A stretch of DNA of 64,000 nucleotides from Ephemerocybe angulata (taxonomy: Eukaryota > Basidiomycota > Agaricomycetes > Agaricales > Psathyrellaceae), in contig JAACJK010000163.1 of NCBI GenBank assembly GCA_013368325.1, positions 1,550,001-1,614,000 on the forward strand, given 5' to 3'. A program made the translations under genes and the position numbers. Each line of letters begins with the position of its first letter. Positions within the stretch are counted from its first letter, which is position 1. The notes under the pieces were generated by a model that saw nothing but the letters and a program-made list of their open reading frames with translations, was not told the origin of the DNA and ran no database searches. Below are positions 44,988-55,187 of the stretch, piece by piece.

Positions 44988-46192
44988 CTACCCAAAGAAA
45001 CCTCTAAGATGAAGGTATTTGTCGTGTTCCTCTCTATGTCCCCTGATTGCACCGTCGACACTGCGTCTCCAAATGGGTACTCCAACCTAAAAGGGTACAA
45101 TTCCGTTAATCAAAGAACGAAAGTCGATCCATGAAGGCTCACGTATGAAATAAAGTCGTAGATGGCTTCGAAAACAAAGTTGACGCGAGGAGCGGAGCCA
45201 CGCGTTCCCGCACGAAATATGTCTGTTAGCAGGTCGGCTGAGATGTGGTTATCTCCTCGGACGAAGCCCTTCAGCATGCCCTCCGCAGCTTGCTCTGGTG
45301 TAAGGCCCTCATCCGTGCCTTCAATCTTCTTGATGACGTCGGGTTTTGTCTTGTTCTCGGTCACGTAGCCAGGGCTGTAGATGGTTGGGGGAAAGAATAT
45401 CTGCGACTCGATGTCATAAAGCATGAATTCTGACTGAAGGGTATCGGCGAGACCTATTGGATGTCAGTTAAGTCAGACCATAATCATAATATCCGAGTCA
45501 CGGACCTCGGAGTGCGTGCTTCGCCGGTGCGTAAGAGGCGTATCCCGCAAACGACATGAGGCCCAGCATCGACGAGACCATGCAAATCTTCGCTCCGCGC
45601 TTCTTCTGCTTAACCAGCATCTTGGTGACAGCCTAATAGGATGATAATCAAGAGCAAAGCCAGGTCAATGTAGATGTCCGACTTACCCAAACAGTCCACG
45701 CCTGTACCCAGTAGCCGTAATCCATCCCGTCCTTCATATCCTGCTCCGTCATTTCGACGAAGAACATCGGTTTCGAGGATCCGGCACAAGTGAATACCGC
45801 ATCTGGCGCCTCCCCGTCATAGAGCTCGCATACTGCCTCCAGTGCCGCCGTAGAGGCTGTTGCATTGAGGAGGTCAGCCGACTTTGCCTGCAGTTTTTGG
45901 GATGGGGAAACCCGAGCAGCCTGCTGCCGCGTTAATACATATCTATGAAGGAGAACACAGCAACGCACCTCCATTTCTACGAGCGCTGCATCGAGCTTCG
46001 CCTGGTCTCGCGCCACGATGGATACATGGGCACCTTTTGCTACCAATATCTTCGCCAGAGCAAGACCAAGCCCTGAGCTACCTCCTGTAACATAACAGTG
46101 CTGCACTCATCAGAACCACTGAAGATGTTGCGACTGTTGGTATTCACCTTGCCGTCAGGGTTCCATCCCTTTTTGAAGGAGAAGACAAACAT
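44988..46192 (-). CDS. TSC10: 3-ketodihydrosphingosine reductase (Tsc10/KDSR)
   Basis: This short-chain dehydrogenase of the ER membrane performs the second step of sphingolipid synthesis: NADPH-dependent reduction of 3-ketodihydrosphingosine. The protein starts MFVFSFKKGWNPDGK at 46192. The cofactor motif is HCYVTGGSSGLGLALAK (TGxxxGxG). A later exon has PDAVFTCAGSSKPMFF (NAG-type position). The active-site exon reads ICMVSSMLGLMSFAGYASYAPAKHALR, with the Ser and the YxxxK pair intact. It continues FPPTIYSPGYVTENKTKP and ends WRRSVDGAIRGHREEHDKY...GFFG at TAG 44988, a typical KDSR C-terminus. About five short introns interrupt it. It sits among unrelated membrane-protein genes. Confidence 0.92.
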
Positions 46193-46305
46193 GATCAACA
46201 CCGACGTGGAAGATGTGGGGGTAGATGGGAGGAAGAAGCAACCGGCGCTTATGTATGTACGGGAGTGTCGCGTCACAATTGCTGCCGTGGATCAAGGGGT
46301 CTCAA

Positions 46306-46369
46306 CCGAGCAGCCCGAGCTAGGGACCCGCGACGTGGCGGGTGATTTCGCCATACTCGGGCTGCTCGG
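46306..46369. repeat. 14-bp perfect inverted repeat upstream of TSC10
   Basis: CCGAGCAGCCCGAG (46306-46319) and CTCGGGCTGCTCGG (46356-46369) are perfect reverse complements, 36 bases apart. They lie 114-177 bp upstream of the TSC10 start. This could be a regulatory hairpin or paired protein sites, or the end of a small repeat element. Confidence 0.6.
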
Positions 46370-46580
46370 CTGAAAACCCCCTTGTTCCGGATCATCTGAC
46401 CTTCAAATTATTTGAGGTCCGTGCTCGGCGGGCAATTACCAGGGGCTTTAAATTTCCTCACAACGACGTGGAGACCTTCAACGCAGGAGCGCCAGACCCT
46501 CGTGTTCATGACAGGCGACCTTATTCTTTTATCGCCCTTTCACGCCGATCCAAATAACACAGTTAGTTCTGTGGAAGGTA

Positions 46581-47307
46581 GTGTTGCGGGAATTTGACCC
46601 CAAATCAAAATCGCCCTGCTAATTTGCGGGGATCAGCGGAGGGGGTTCAAATTCGCCCTGCAAATTCGCGCAAATTCGCCGAAACGGGTATAACAAATAT
46701 TGAGCTTTATTTGGCGTACAAACAGAGCAAATTAGCGCAAATTAGCCCAGATTCGCTGCAAATTAGCGCTATCTACAACGTCCATCGACTCCGAGTCTCA
46801 ACCAGGACCTCATCCCTAGGCTTCAAGCGTCGAATAAGTATAGCCCATTCCTCATCTTCAGGCATGACAATCGATGCATCCGCCGTTCCTCCCACACTTT
46901 TCTTCGTGCTCGGGACCGCAGGCGCGCTCGCTGGTAGCTCTGGCGTCGACGTTGGGCCGTCAGCCAAAATATCCCGGAAACAGTCAAGGTTGAACTCGGC
47001 CGCGAACTCGAAGTGCTCATCGGAGACCTGGAGTCGGTTAGCGGGTAGTGTAGAGTTTGCCCAGTAGATTCCGTGGTTTCGAGTTCTGGCATGATATTGC
47101 TTCTTGAATAGTAGAGGATAGGGAAGAACAACGCGAAATTGAGCTACTAGTCATCGTCCGACGTCTCCGACAAATTACGACAAAATTTGGCAAATTCGCC
47201 CAAATTCGCCCTCCCAAATCCCCCTTCAAACTCGCCGGGCTAATCAGCCGCGAATTAGCCCTGCGAATTAGCCCATGCGAATTTGACCCATCAAATTCCC
47301 GCAACAC
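46581..47307. mobile_element. 727-bp non-autonomous DNA transposon (MITE-like, TA target site)
   Basis: Perfect 17-bp terminal inverted repeats (GTGTTGCGGGAATTTGA at 46581 and its complement ending at 47307) are flanked on both sides by TA, the target duplication of Tc1/mariner/pogo-type elements. Both ends are packed with CAAATTCGC/CAAATTAGC and similar subterminal repeats, six in the first 190 bp. The interior is unique sequence with a short minus-strand frame (ADGPTSTPELPAS...MPEDEEWAILIRRL) but no recognisable transposase. It lies between TSC10 and the 47628 gene. Confidence 0.85.
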
Positions 47308-47627
47308 TAGCACTGGAAGGGCTAAGTGAGGTCCTGCCACTGTTTGGCGCCCAATTCGAGCCTATTCGCTATCTCCTTCGAACCGGACGTGACTGCACAG
47401 GCGCTTAACCAGCAAACGCAATGGGCCTTTCAGACCGTTGACAGGCCTGCCTGGTACGTATCGGTCCACAGCTTGCTTGGCTGAAACACAGCTTTCCATG
47501 TACCGGTTGCTTTAACCATGATGCCATCGGATGCATCGTGGATTCGGAAGGATACAAATATGTTTTCAAAGGCGATCTGCAAGTTCTTAGGGGCCCACAC
47601 TGCACCACGTTCCCCTCCATCCCACCG

Positions 47628-48861
47628 ATGTCATTCACATTGCCGAGCCCCTCGTCAGTCAAATACTCGAGCTCTTCGTCAGAGTCGAACTCGAGCGAAA
47701 ATGCAGGCCTCATTGTGGGCATCACACTTCCCATTGGCATCCTCGCCGTGGGGATTATCTGGACAATGTGCCATATTATGAAGCGACGTCGGCGTTCGAC
47801 TCCAGGTGCAGGTGCGCATTCAATCCTACTGCACTCGTATTGCCCGATGAACATCCTCTATCCTAGCTTCGGCAGAGGTGGGTACTATGACCGCTGTCCG
47901 AAACCGCCCAGATATCGCACCACCCACACGCCGTCCAGCACCCCGGCGGGACACAGAGGTTGAAGATCCCCTCCCCGCATACGAAGACAACCGCGACCGC
48001 GTTGTTCCCGCCCAAGATATCTGCTCCTACGACACACCTTCAGCCTTCGGCCTCGCCACCTCCATCGCGACCTCCGAGCGCGGATCCACCATAGACTCGT
48101 CTTCTCCATTGAAAGTCACGATTCCCGCGAACCTCTCCCTCCTCGAGCGCATGCAGCAGACCCAGCGAATGATGAACGCACTGAACGCACTGACCTCCGC
48201 CGCGCCCCCAGGCGGCTACCCCGAAAACTCGTTAGAGGCGATGAAGATCCTACAAATGCGGCGGAGCATGGTCCTGCTGATGGATGTGTCGGAGTCTCGG
48301 GCATCGGGTTCCAGTGCAGGAGGCTCACCTCCCCCTCAATTATTAACGACGCTGCGAGAGGATTTGCCTGGGAGTGGGAGCAGTGCGGGTACTACAGCCG
48401 CTCCAGCAGCGTCGGCTGCGCAGTTCAATAACCATGAACAAGAATCTGGGTCCTTGCATCAGCGGATGTTGGAGATACAGCACCTGCTCTCGCAGGTTGA
48501 TGACTTGGTGTCCTCTGAAACGCGGAGCTCTCCTGCTTCCAATGAACAGATCAAGGAGCTGCGGGCGCGCATCGCCGCGCTTATGGAGGTCCCACGCGGG
48601 AATGGGCAGGATAGAACGGAAGAACCCCGCCTTCCTCAACCCTCACGTTATGGGCCGGGAGCCAGGGCTGAGCTTGATGAGACTGCACGAGCTCCTGAGC
48701 CTGGAATCAGTGGTCCAGCCGGTGCAGGTGGACAGCATCAAGAGGCTAATGGAAGTTACAACATGAATACACCCACGCCTCGTCATCCACCTCCATATCA
48801 GGCAGCGGTAGAAACATCGTCTGATAAGCGTGCGGAGGTGGGAGGTTCGAAGAGTGGATGA
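47628..48861 (+). CDS. Single-pass membrane protein with LPAY and PPPY motifs and two helical modules
   Basis: The conservative start is MSFTLPSPSSVKYSSSS at 47628. The same frame is open back to an acceptor-like TTGACAG at 47444 and encodes a Cys-containing stretch (FPCTGCFNHDAIGC), so the true first exon may lie upstream. A Ser-rich stretch leads to the helix LIVGITLPIGILAVGIIW and basic KRRRR. An intron (GTGCGC to TCGGCAG, about 47812-47875) joins to VGTMTAVRNRPDIAPPT. EDPLPAYEDN follows, then module 1 (LLERMQQTQRMMNALNALTSAAPPGGYPE...ILQMRRSMVLLMD) and module 2 (LHQRMLEIQHLLSQVDDL...IKELRARIAALMEV). The tail PTPRHPPPYQAAVE has a PPxY motif. Stop TGA at 48859. It is the largest member of the cluster. 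Confidence 0.7.
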
Positions 48862-50069
48862 CTGTATGGCTCGCCCCGCTTCTGCGCGATCGCACGGGCG
48901 CTTATCCCACCGCATCTGCGCGCTTCTCTCGGCTCTCTGGACATTTGTAACTCCGACTTCAGCACGGCGATAGCTTCTCTACGTACCTCCTTTTGTTATC
49001 TACGATTTTGTATTCTGGTGCCGTCACTCGTACCTCGACCCGGAGAAAAGCAAGAAAGACCGAAGTGCGCATCTAATTGTGGATGGCGAATCCAGGAGGA
49101 AGTCCATTCCTTCTTGGGATGATTGTTGGGTATTCGCGGCAGAAGGTCTTCGATTTGGTGTGATTCAAATGGCACTTTTGCATCTGTGGGTACTAAGGGT
49201 GCTCCAGCAGATCCAAACTGTCCCGCCGTCCCTCTAACCCTGTTCAATAGACGCAACTTCGGGTAGTGACTATGCTCCGGTCGATGATCACGCAAGAGGC
49301 GCCCTCTTCACAGACGCACATCAGTGGCGATAGTGTACTACTCTGCGCCTCTCCTTGACAATCCCTCGGAACAGACAGGGTGATATGCTCGAAATTTTTA
49401 TCTTCGGTTTTCAGATGTCGCGATAGGACAGGTTCTTTTCATTTCAAGTATTTCTGGAAGACAGAACACCTTCCTTGACACAACCCGACAGCGCCCTGGC
49501 ACCCAATTTCCTCTTTGTGGTCCATCGCGTGCGGCCGAGGGCCTGTTTCGTGGAATAACATCGCCGAAACAGCGATGTGGAACTGGGTGCCGGGTGTGAG
49601 GACCGGGATAGAACGCGAGGTGCTGGGTTCCTGTTCTCTTCTTGTGGACTGAGAACTCGTCTCCTTTGAGTATGTTGGAAACAAAAGGTCAGACTTGCTA
49701 AACCAGGGAACAATGCTGCCAGGTTCCCGTCGGATGGTCCCTGACCTTCCTGATGTGGAGTTACAGCCCGAAAAGCGCTGGATTGTCCAGGCAACGTTCG
49801 TCGAAGAAGATCATTTCCTGTCATCGATTACAGGTACTACCAATTTCTCGATATCTAGTCGATTTTTGTGTCCTTCTATGAGCTCGTTGAAAGATCTTCG
49901 GTCGTTGCATGGAGAGGCCTTCTGTCGGCAGTCGGCAAATGCCGGCCGAGCCGAAATATCTGAGCGCCCCCTTTGAATATCGCGACACCCCCGAATGGGA
50001 AATATCAGTTAAAGTGACATCAAGAAATACATCAACGCTTCAGGCATTCAGATAGGGGGCCCAGAGCAA
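48862..50069. other. Intergenic, nothing supported
   Basis: These 1.2 kb lie upstream of the glycogen phosphorylase promoter and hold only short motif-less frames. Confidence 0.5.
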
Positions 50070-50075
50070 TATAAA
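50070..50075 (+). promoter_or_regulatory. TATA box of the glycogen phosphorylase gene
   Basis: TATAAA lies 84 bp before the inspected ATG at 50159, with a C/T-rich stretch between them, as in well-expressed fungal promoters. Confidence 0.55.
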
Positions 50076-50158
50076 CCCTTGGTTCTCCGAATCACATTTG
50101 TTTCTATCCCTTTCCCTCTTTCTCCCGAACTTTTATCTCGTTCTTGAAGGCGGGGAGA

Positions 50159-53100
50159 ATGACCTCCACCATCGACCCGAAGGCCATCGGGAAGCCCGTG
50201 AGGGCGAGGCGCCATGTACGAACGCTGACAGGTACGATGAGGAACGCGACTCGCGATCGCGTACGATGCTCATACGGCGGCGACAGGTTACTTGCCTGAG
50301 GTCGATGCAACTGGAAAGGAGCATTGGCCCAGAGGCGAAGAGGAAGTCTGGCAGGCTGGTTTGCGCGGTGTTGACCAAGGTATGGACTCGATGCATGATG
50401 AGCGCGTACATATTCTGACCGATCTCGGCGTGAATAGATGTTCCATCTATCACCAAGTCTATCGTCAACCATGTTCAGACATCCCTCGCTCGTCAGGCCT
50501 ATAACTTGGGTATGTCTGCTAAGCGCTCCTGTTTTTTGGATACCAGGTTTACGCTTCATCATAGATGATCTCGGAGCGTACCAGGCAGCAGCACTTTCCG
50601 TTCGAGACAACCTTCTCGTCAACTGGAACGAGACTCAGCTCAACTACACCCGCAAGAACCCAAAGCGTGCCTACTACCTCTCTCTTGAGTTCTTGATGGG
50701 TCGCACTCTCGATAACGCGGTATGAGGCTTACTTCTCTCCTCGAGTTACCATGTCTGATTCTGGGGTTGCCTTTAGCTTCTCAACCTCGGGCTTAAGGAA
50801 CAGTATCGCGATGGAATTAAGAAGCTCGGCTTCAGTGTCGAAGATATTCTCGACAAGGAGCGCGACGCTGCTCTGGGGAATGGCGGCTTGGGTCGTCTCG
50901 CTGCCTGCTACCTCGATTCTGGATCCTCGACCGTACGCGCATCTTTGATTGCAGCTCTGATCAAGGCTGAACGATTATGATTTGTAGGAGCTCCCCCTTT
51001 GGGGCTACGGCTTGCGGTACAAGTATGGTATCTTCCAGCAGCTGATTTCCCCTGAGGGGAACCAGCTCGAGGTGCGTCCAAAAAGAATCAACCCTAGAAT
51101 TCTATTATTTACCTGCGCCCTCTAGGCCCCTGACCCTTGGCTCGACAATCAGAATCCTTGGGAGGTAAGTCCAGAACGCTAGATACATTTCTTGCTTGGG
51201 GCCTCCATCGCCCCTTAACCTTCCTTCGTTCTATTTATTCGTCACATATGATCTCATTCATTCTGTGAATAGCTGCCTCGTCTTGATGTCACTTACGAAG
51301 TCCGCTTCTACGGCCACGCTGAAAGGCTCAGCGATAGCAGGGGTGTTTGGCAAGGTGGTCAGGAGGTCCTCGCCGTGGCGTATGACGTGATGATTCCTGG
51401 ATATGGAACCAAGAACACCAACAACTTGAGGTTGTGGGAGAGTAAGCCCAAGCGAGGCTTCGACTTGAACTCTTTCAATGGTGTGTCGACTTCGCTATCG
51501 AAATCGCGTCTGCAAAGCTAAAACCTTTCCAGCCGGAAACTACGAGGCCGCCGTCGCGTCCTCCAACTCTGCCGACGCTATCACTTCGGTGTTATACCCT
51601 AACGATCATACGTGAGTCTGCTTTCTGAATGGAAATGAATGTGGTTAACTGACCCCTGCCTTCCTAGCTCCTGTATGTCCCGGTACTACATCTTCTGATC
51701 GAAATACTAATCCCATCCTCTTCGATAGTCGGAAAGGAATTGCGCTTGAAGCAGCAATAGTGAGTTACACCTTCCATTCAGCATGTTGTAGATGCTAATG
51801 GGGCCGATCTGTTCAGCTTCTGGACCGCTGCGAGCTTGGCCGACATCATCCGTCGCTTCAAGCAGCAAGGAAAGCCCTTGAAGGAACTCCCCGACTGTAC
51901 GTGTACCTCGACATTCGAAACTACCTTGTCATTTGCTCACCACTGCTAAAGTCGTCGCGATTCAGCTCAATGATGTGCGTTCTCGTCTTTCCTCGACCGA
52001 CGAATGTTCGTTAATCTTCTTCCATTTAGACGCATCCCACCCTCGCGATCCCTGAGCTTATGCGCATCTTGCTCGATGAAGAGGACTTGAACTGGGAACA
52101 GGCTTGGTCGATTGTCACCAACGTCTTCTTCTATACCAACCACACTGTCCTTCCCGTGCGTACCGTCTACACCTCCAAGGTTGAGCACGGCTGACCACTG
52201 TCGATCACTATGCAGGAAGCACTCGAGAAATGGCCCGTTCCTTTGATCGAGCATGTCCTCCCAAGGTGAGCTACAACCCATATTCCTCGACGTATCCCCA
52301 GGACTCAACGACTCGGATGTGTTCAGGCATCTGCAAATCATTTACGATATCGTAAGTCCCCTCATCGCATCTAATCTATATTGCTTGCTAAATTGCATCC
52401 CCCTTTAGAACTTGTGGGTTCCTTTTCACAATGACTTCCTAGACAGGGATTAATAAAGCCGTCGCACCACTAGGTTCTTCCTCCAAGGTTAGTGTATAAT
52501 CCCGTCAATTATGGCGTTATTCTAACATCCGAATAATAGCCGTCGAGCGCAAGTTCCCTGGCGACAGAGATAGGCTGGCAAGGATGTCCCTTATTGAAGG
52601 TCAGCACACTCCTTTTACGATCCCATTCTGCAAAGAAGCTGATTAGACTCCGGACTTAAAGAGGGTCAGCCGAAGCAGGTCCGCATGGCCCATCTGGCTG
52701 CCATTGGTAAGTGTACTTTCGCCGAACTTACAAATGTGAGGCTGAATATAGTTCCAGGAAGTCGCAAGGTGAACGGAGTCGCCGAGGTAAGCAATGTCGA
52801 TTTGAACGTGCTTTGCGAGTCCTACTAACGACTGCTCCAATCACAGCTTCACAGTGACCTCGTGAGGACTACTATCTTGAAAGACTTCGTCGAGTTCGAG
52901 GGCAGCAGCAAGTGAGTCTAATAACCCGCAACTCTCATCACTGAACAGGGACTAAACCCCGCTCCAGATACTCCAACGTCACCAACGGCAGTAAGTAGCA
53001 TTTTTTTTCTCACAGCTCATGTATACTAATCGTAGAATAGTCACCCCTCGCCGATGGCTCGACCAGGTAAGCATCCCGTCCGTCCAACAACAATGTCCAC

Positions 53101-54579
53101 CACTAACGAGCTGTGACTCTAGTGCAACCCCGAGCTCAGTGACCTCATCACCAAGACCCTCAAGCTCGACAAGGTCGTCTGGCTGAAGGACCTCACCAAG
53201 CTTGACGGGCTGCTCGAGTTCACCGAGGACGCCGCATTCCGCAAGGAGTGGGCCGCAATTAAGCAGCGCAACAAGGAGAGGCTCGCCAACTACGTTCAGA
53301 CCACGCTCGGCTTGACCGTCCGCACCGATGCCATGTTCGATGTTCAGATCAAGGTCAGTAATAATCTCGCTTAGACTCCAATGCAGGAGACTTGAGTCTG
53401 ATTATGGGCTATAGCGTCTCCACGAGTACAAGCGTCAGACCTTGAACATTCTTGGTGTTATCCACAGGTACCTCACGCTCAAGGGTCAGACCCCCGAAGA
53501 GAGGAAGAAGGCCAACCCTCGCGTTGTCTTCTTCGCCGGAAAGGCCGCCCCTGCCTGTAAGTCTCCCATCCCACTCATTCACGAACCGATCCTGACCCCT
53601 TCCCCACAGACTACATCGCGAAATTGGTATGAGAATTTCCAACTCGCATCGTGCTTGTATCTGACAACCTTTTAGACTATCCGCCTGATCGTCAACGTCG
53701 CTCGCGTCATCAACGCCGATCCCGACACCAAGGACTACCTCCAGCTCTACTTCCTCCCCGACTACTCTGTCTCGCTCGCTGAGGTGCTCATCCCCGCGTC
53801 CGACATCAGCCAGCACATCTCTACTGCTGGTACCGAGGCCTCGGGTACCTCCAACATGAAGTTCTGCTTGAACGGCGGTCTCCTCTTGGGCACTGTCGGT
53901 GAGTTCTTGATCACGGTCACACACTATGAGGCGAAGCTGATTGATTGGTTCGTGCGTTCCTATAAGACGGTGCGAACATTGAGATAGCAGAGGAAGTCGG
54001 CGAGAGCAACGTCTTCTTCTTCGGCCATTTGACCCCGTAAGTACCCCTCTACGACTTCCCGCAAAAGGATATCGATTTACCTTGTTTAATTACCCCACAG
54101 AGCCGTCGAGGATCTCCGCTATCAGCACTTGTACCACCCCGTTCCTCTCGAGGAGAAGTGCCCCGCTCTTCACCGCGTCTTGGAGCAGGTCTCCGCAGGT
54201 CTCTTCGACGATGCTGATATCTACGAGCCGTACGTAGTCCCCCTTAGCTCTGCGATGCTCCCACACCTGACGCACGCAATTGCTTCGCTAGGCTCTTGAA
54301 CACCATCAGGCAGAACGACTACTACCTACTCACCGACGACTTCGATTCCTGTAAGATTCCATTCATACTTCCGCCTCAATGGCATAGACTGACGGACTGG
54401 CGTTAGACATCGCCGCACTCGCGATGGTCGACGAGGCGTACGCGGACAAGGAGGAGTGGACCAAGAAGTCCATCCGCACCACCGCCAAGATGGGCAAGTT
54501 CTCCTCTGACCGCGCCATCCTCGACTACGCCGAGAGCTTCTGGAACATCGAGCCCATCCCAGTCTCCACCAAGAAGTAG
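50159..54579 (+). CDS. GPH1: Glycogen phosphorylase
   Basis: This PLP-dependent cytosolic enzyme (GT35) releases glucose-1-phosphate from glycogen. The protein starts [18 protein letters not shown]. Conserved blocks appear in order across about two dozen short introns: [105 protein letters not shown] tiny exon then gives the N-L of [15 protein letters not shown], followed by VNGVAELHSDL, ITPRRWL, and [21 protein letters not shown]. The PLP-binding segment is [20 protein letters not shown], with the cofactor Lys, and continues DGANIEI across an intron. The C-terminus is [17 protein letters not shown], stop TAG at 54577. All motifs are intact and the length is near the family's usual 850-900 residues. 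The intron density is high even for this phylum. Confidence 0.95.
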
Positions 54580-55187
54580 AAGCTCCAAGTTCGATTTTCT
54601 CGTTTGCTGGGTGGTGTTGGAAATACACGCTGTGCTGAATCTATAGAAACTACTGCACGGACAGTCGATCGATCGATCTACCAAAACTCATAAATATATA
54701 CTTACCTGCGTCTCGTGCTGTCCCTTTTCACTTGCTTACCGTGTAACGACTTGGATGCCAAAATACAATGATGGAATGCCTCTGAGATCTGAACCTTTCT
54801 GGGAGAACGAAAACAATGGAGTAGAATTGAGAGTTACAGAATTGCAAGGAGAGGCAGTAGGAGAACTTGAAGTGAGAGAACGAAATCCGGATGTAAGTAG
54901 AGTATGTAAGAAGACGAGAGATTCCAATGGTATAGTGGGGAGTAGACTAATGAACGGATTCATAGAAGGTACTAGCACAACACGGTAGAGATAGTGAACG
55001 AGCAAACAGGAACAATGAGACAGAGTAATGGAACAAACACGGACAGGGAATACACATAATGTAGCACAGTGAATACAGAATAATCAAGTAATGAATCAGA
55101 TAGATGGCGGGAAATAATCAATCAGTAAATCGGGCATGAGCAGTCGTTAGTATCGTATTAGAAAGGGTCGTCAATTCGTAGGGTCAT
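54580..55187. other. Intergenic, convergent 3' ends
   Basis: This A-rich stretch, with many AAT/GAAT runs from 54990 to 55180, lies between the ends of GPH1 and the giant minus-strand gene. No gene is supported. Confidence 0.6.

Noticed and set aside
46773..46967. Minus-strand frame inside the MITE (ADGPTSTPELPAS)
   Set aside because: It was considered as a transposase fragment, but it has no DDE/D-like or DNA-binding motif. It is treated as element interior.
49439..49824. Overlapping minus-strand frames upstream of glycogen phosphorylase
   Set aside because: They contain no recognisable motif, have no splice support, and lie in the promoter-side flank.
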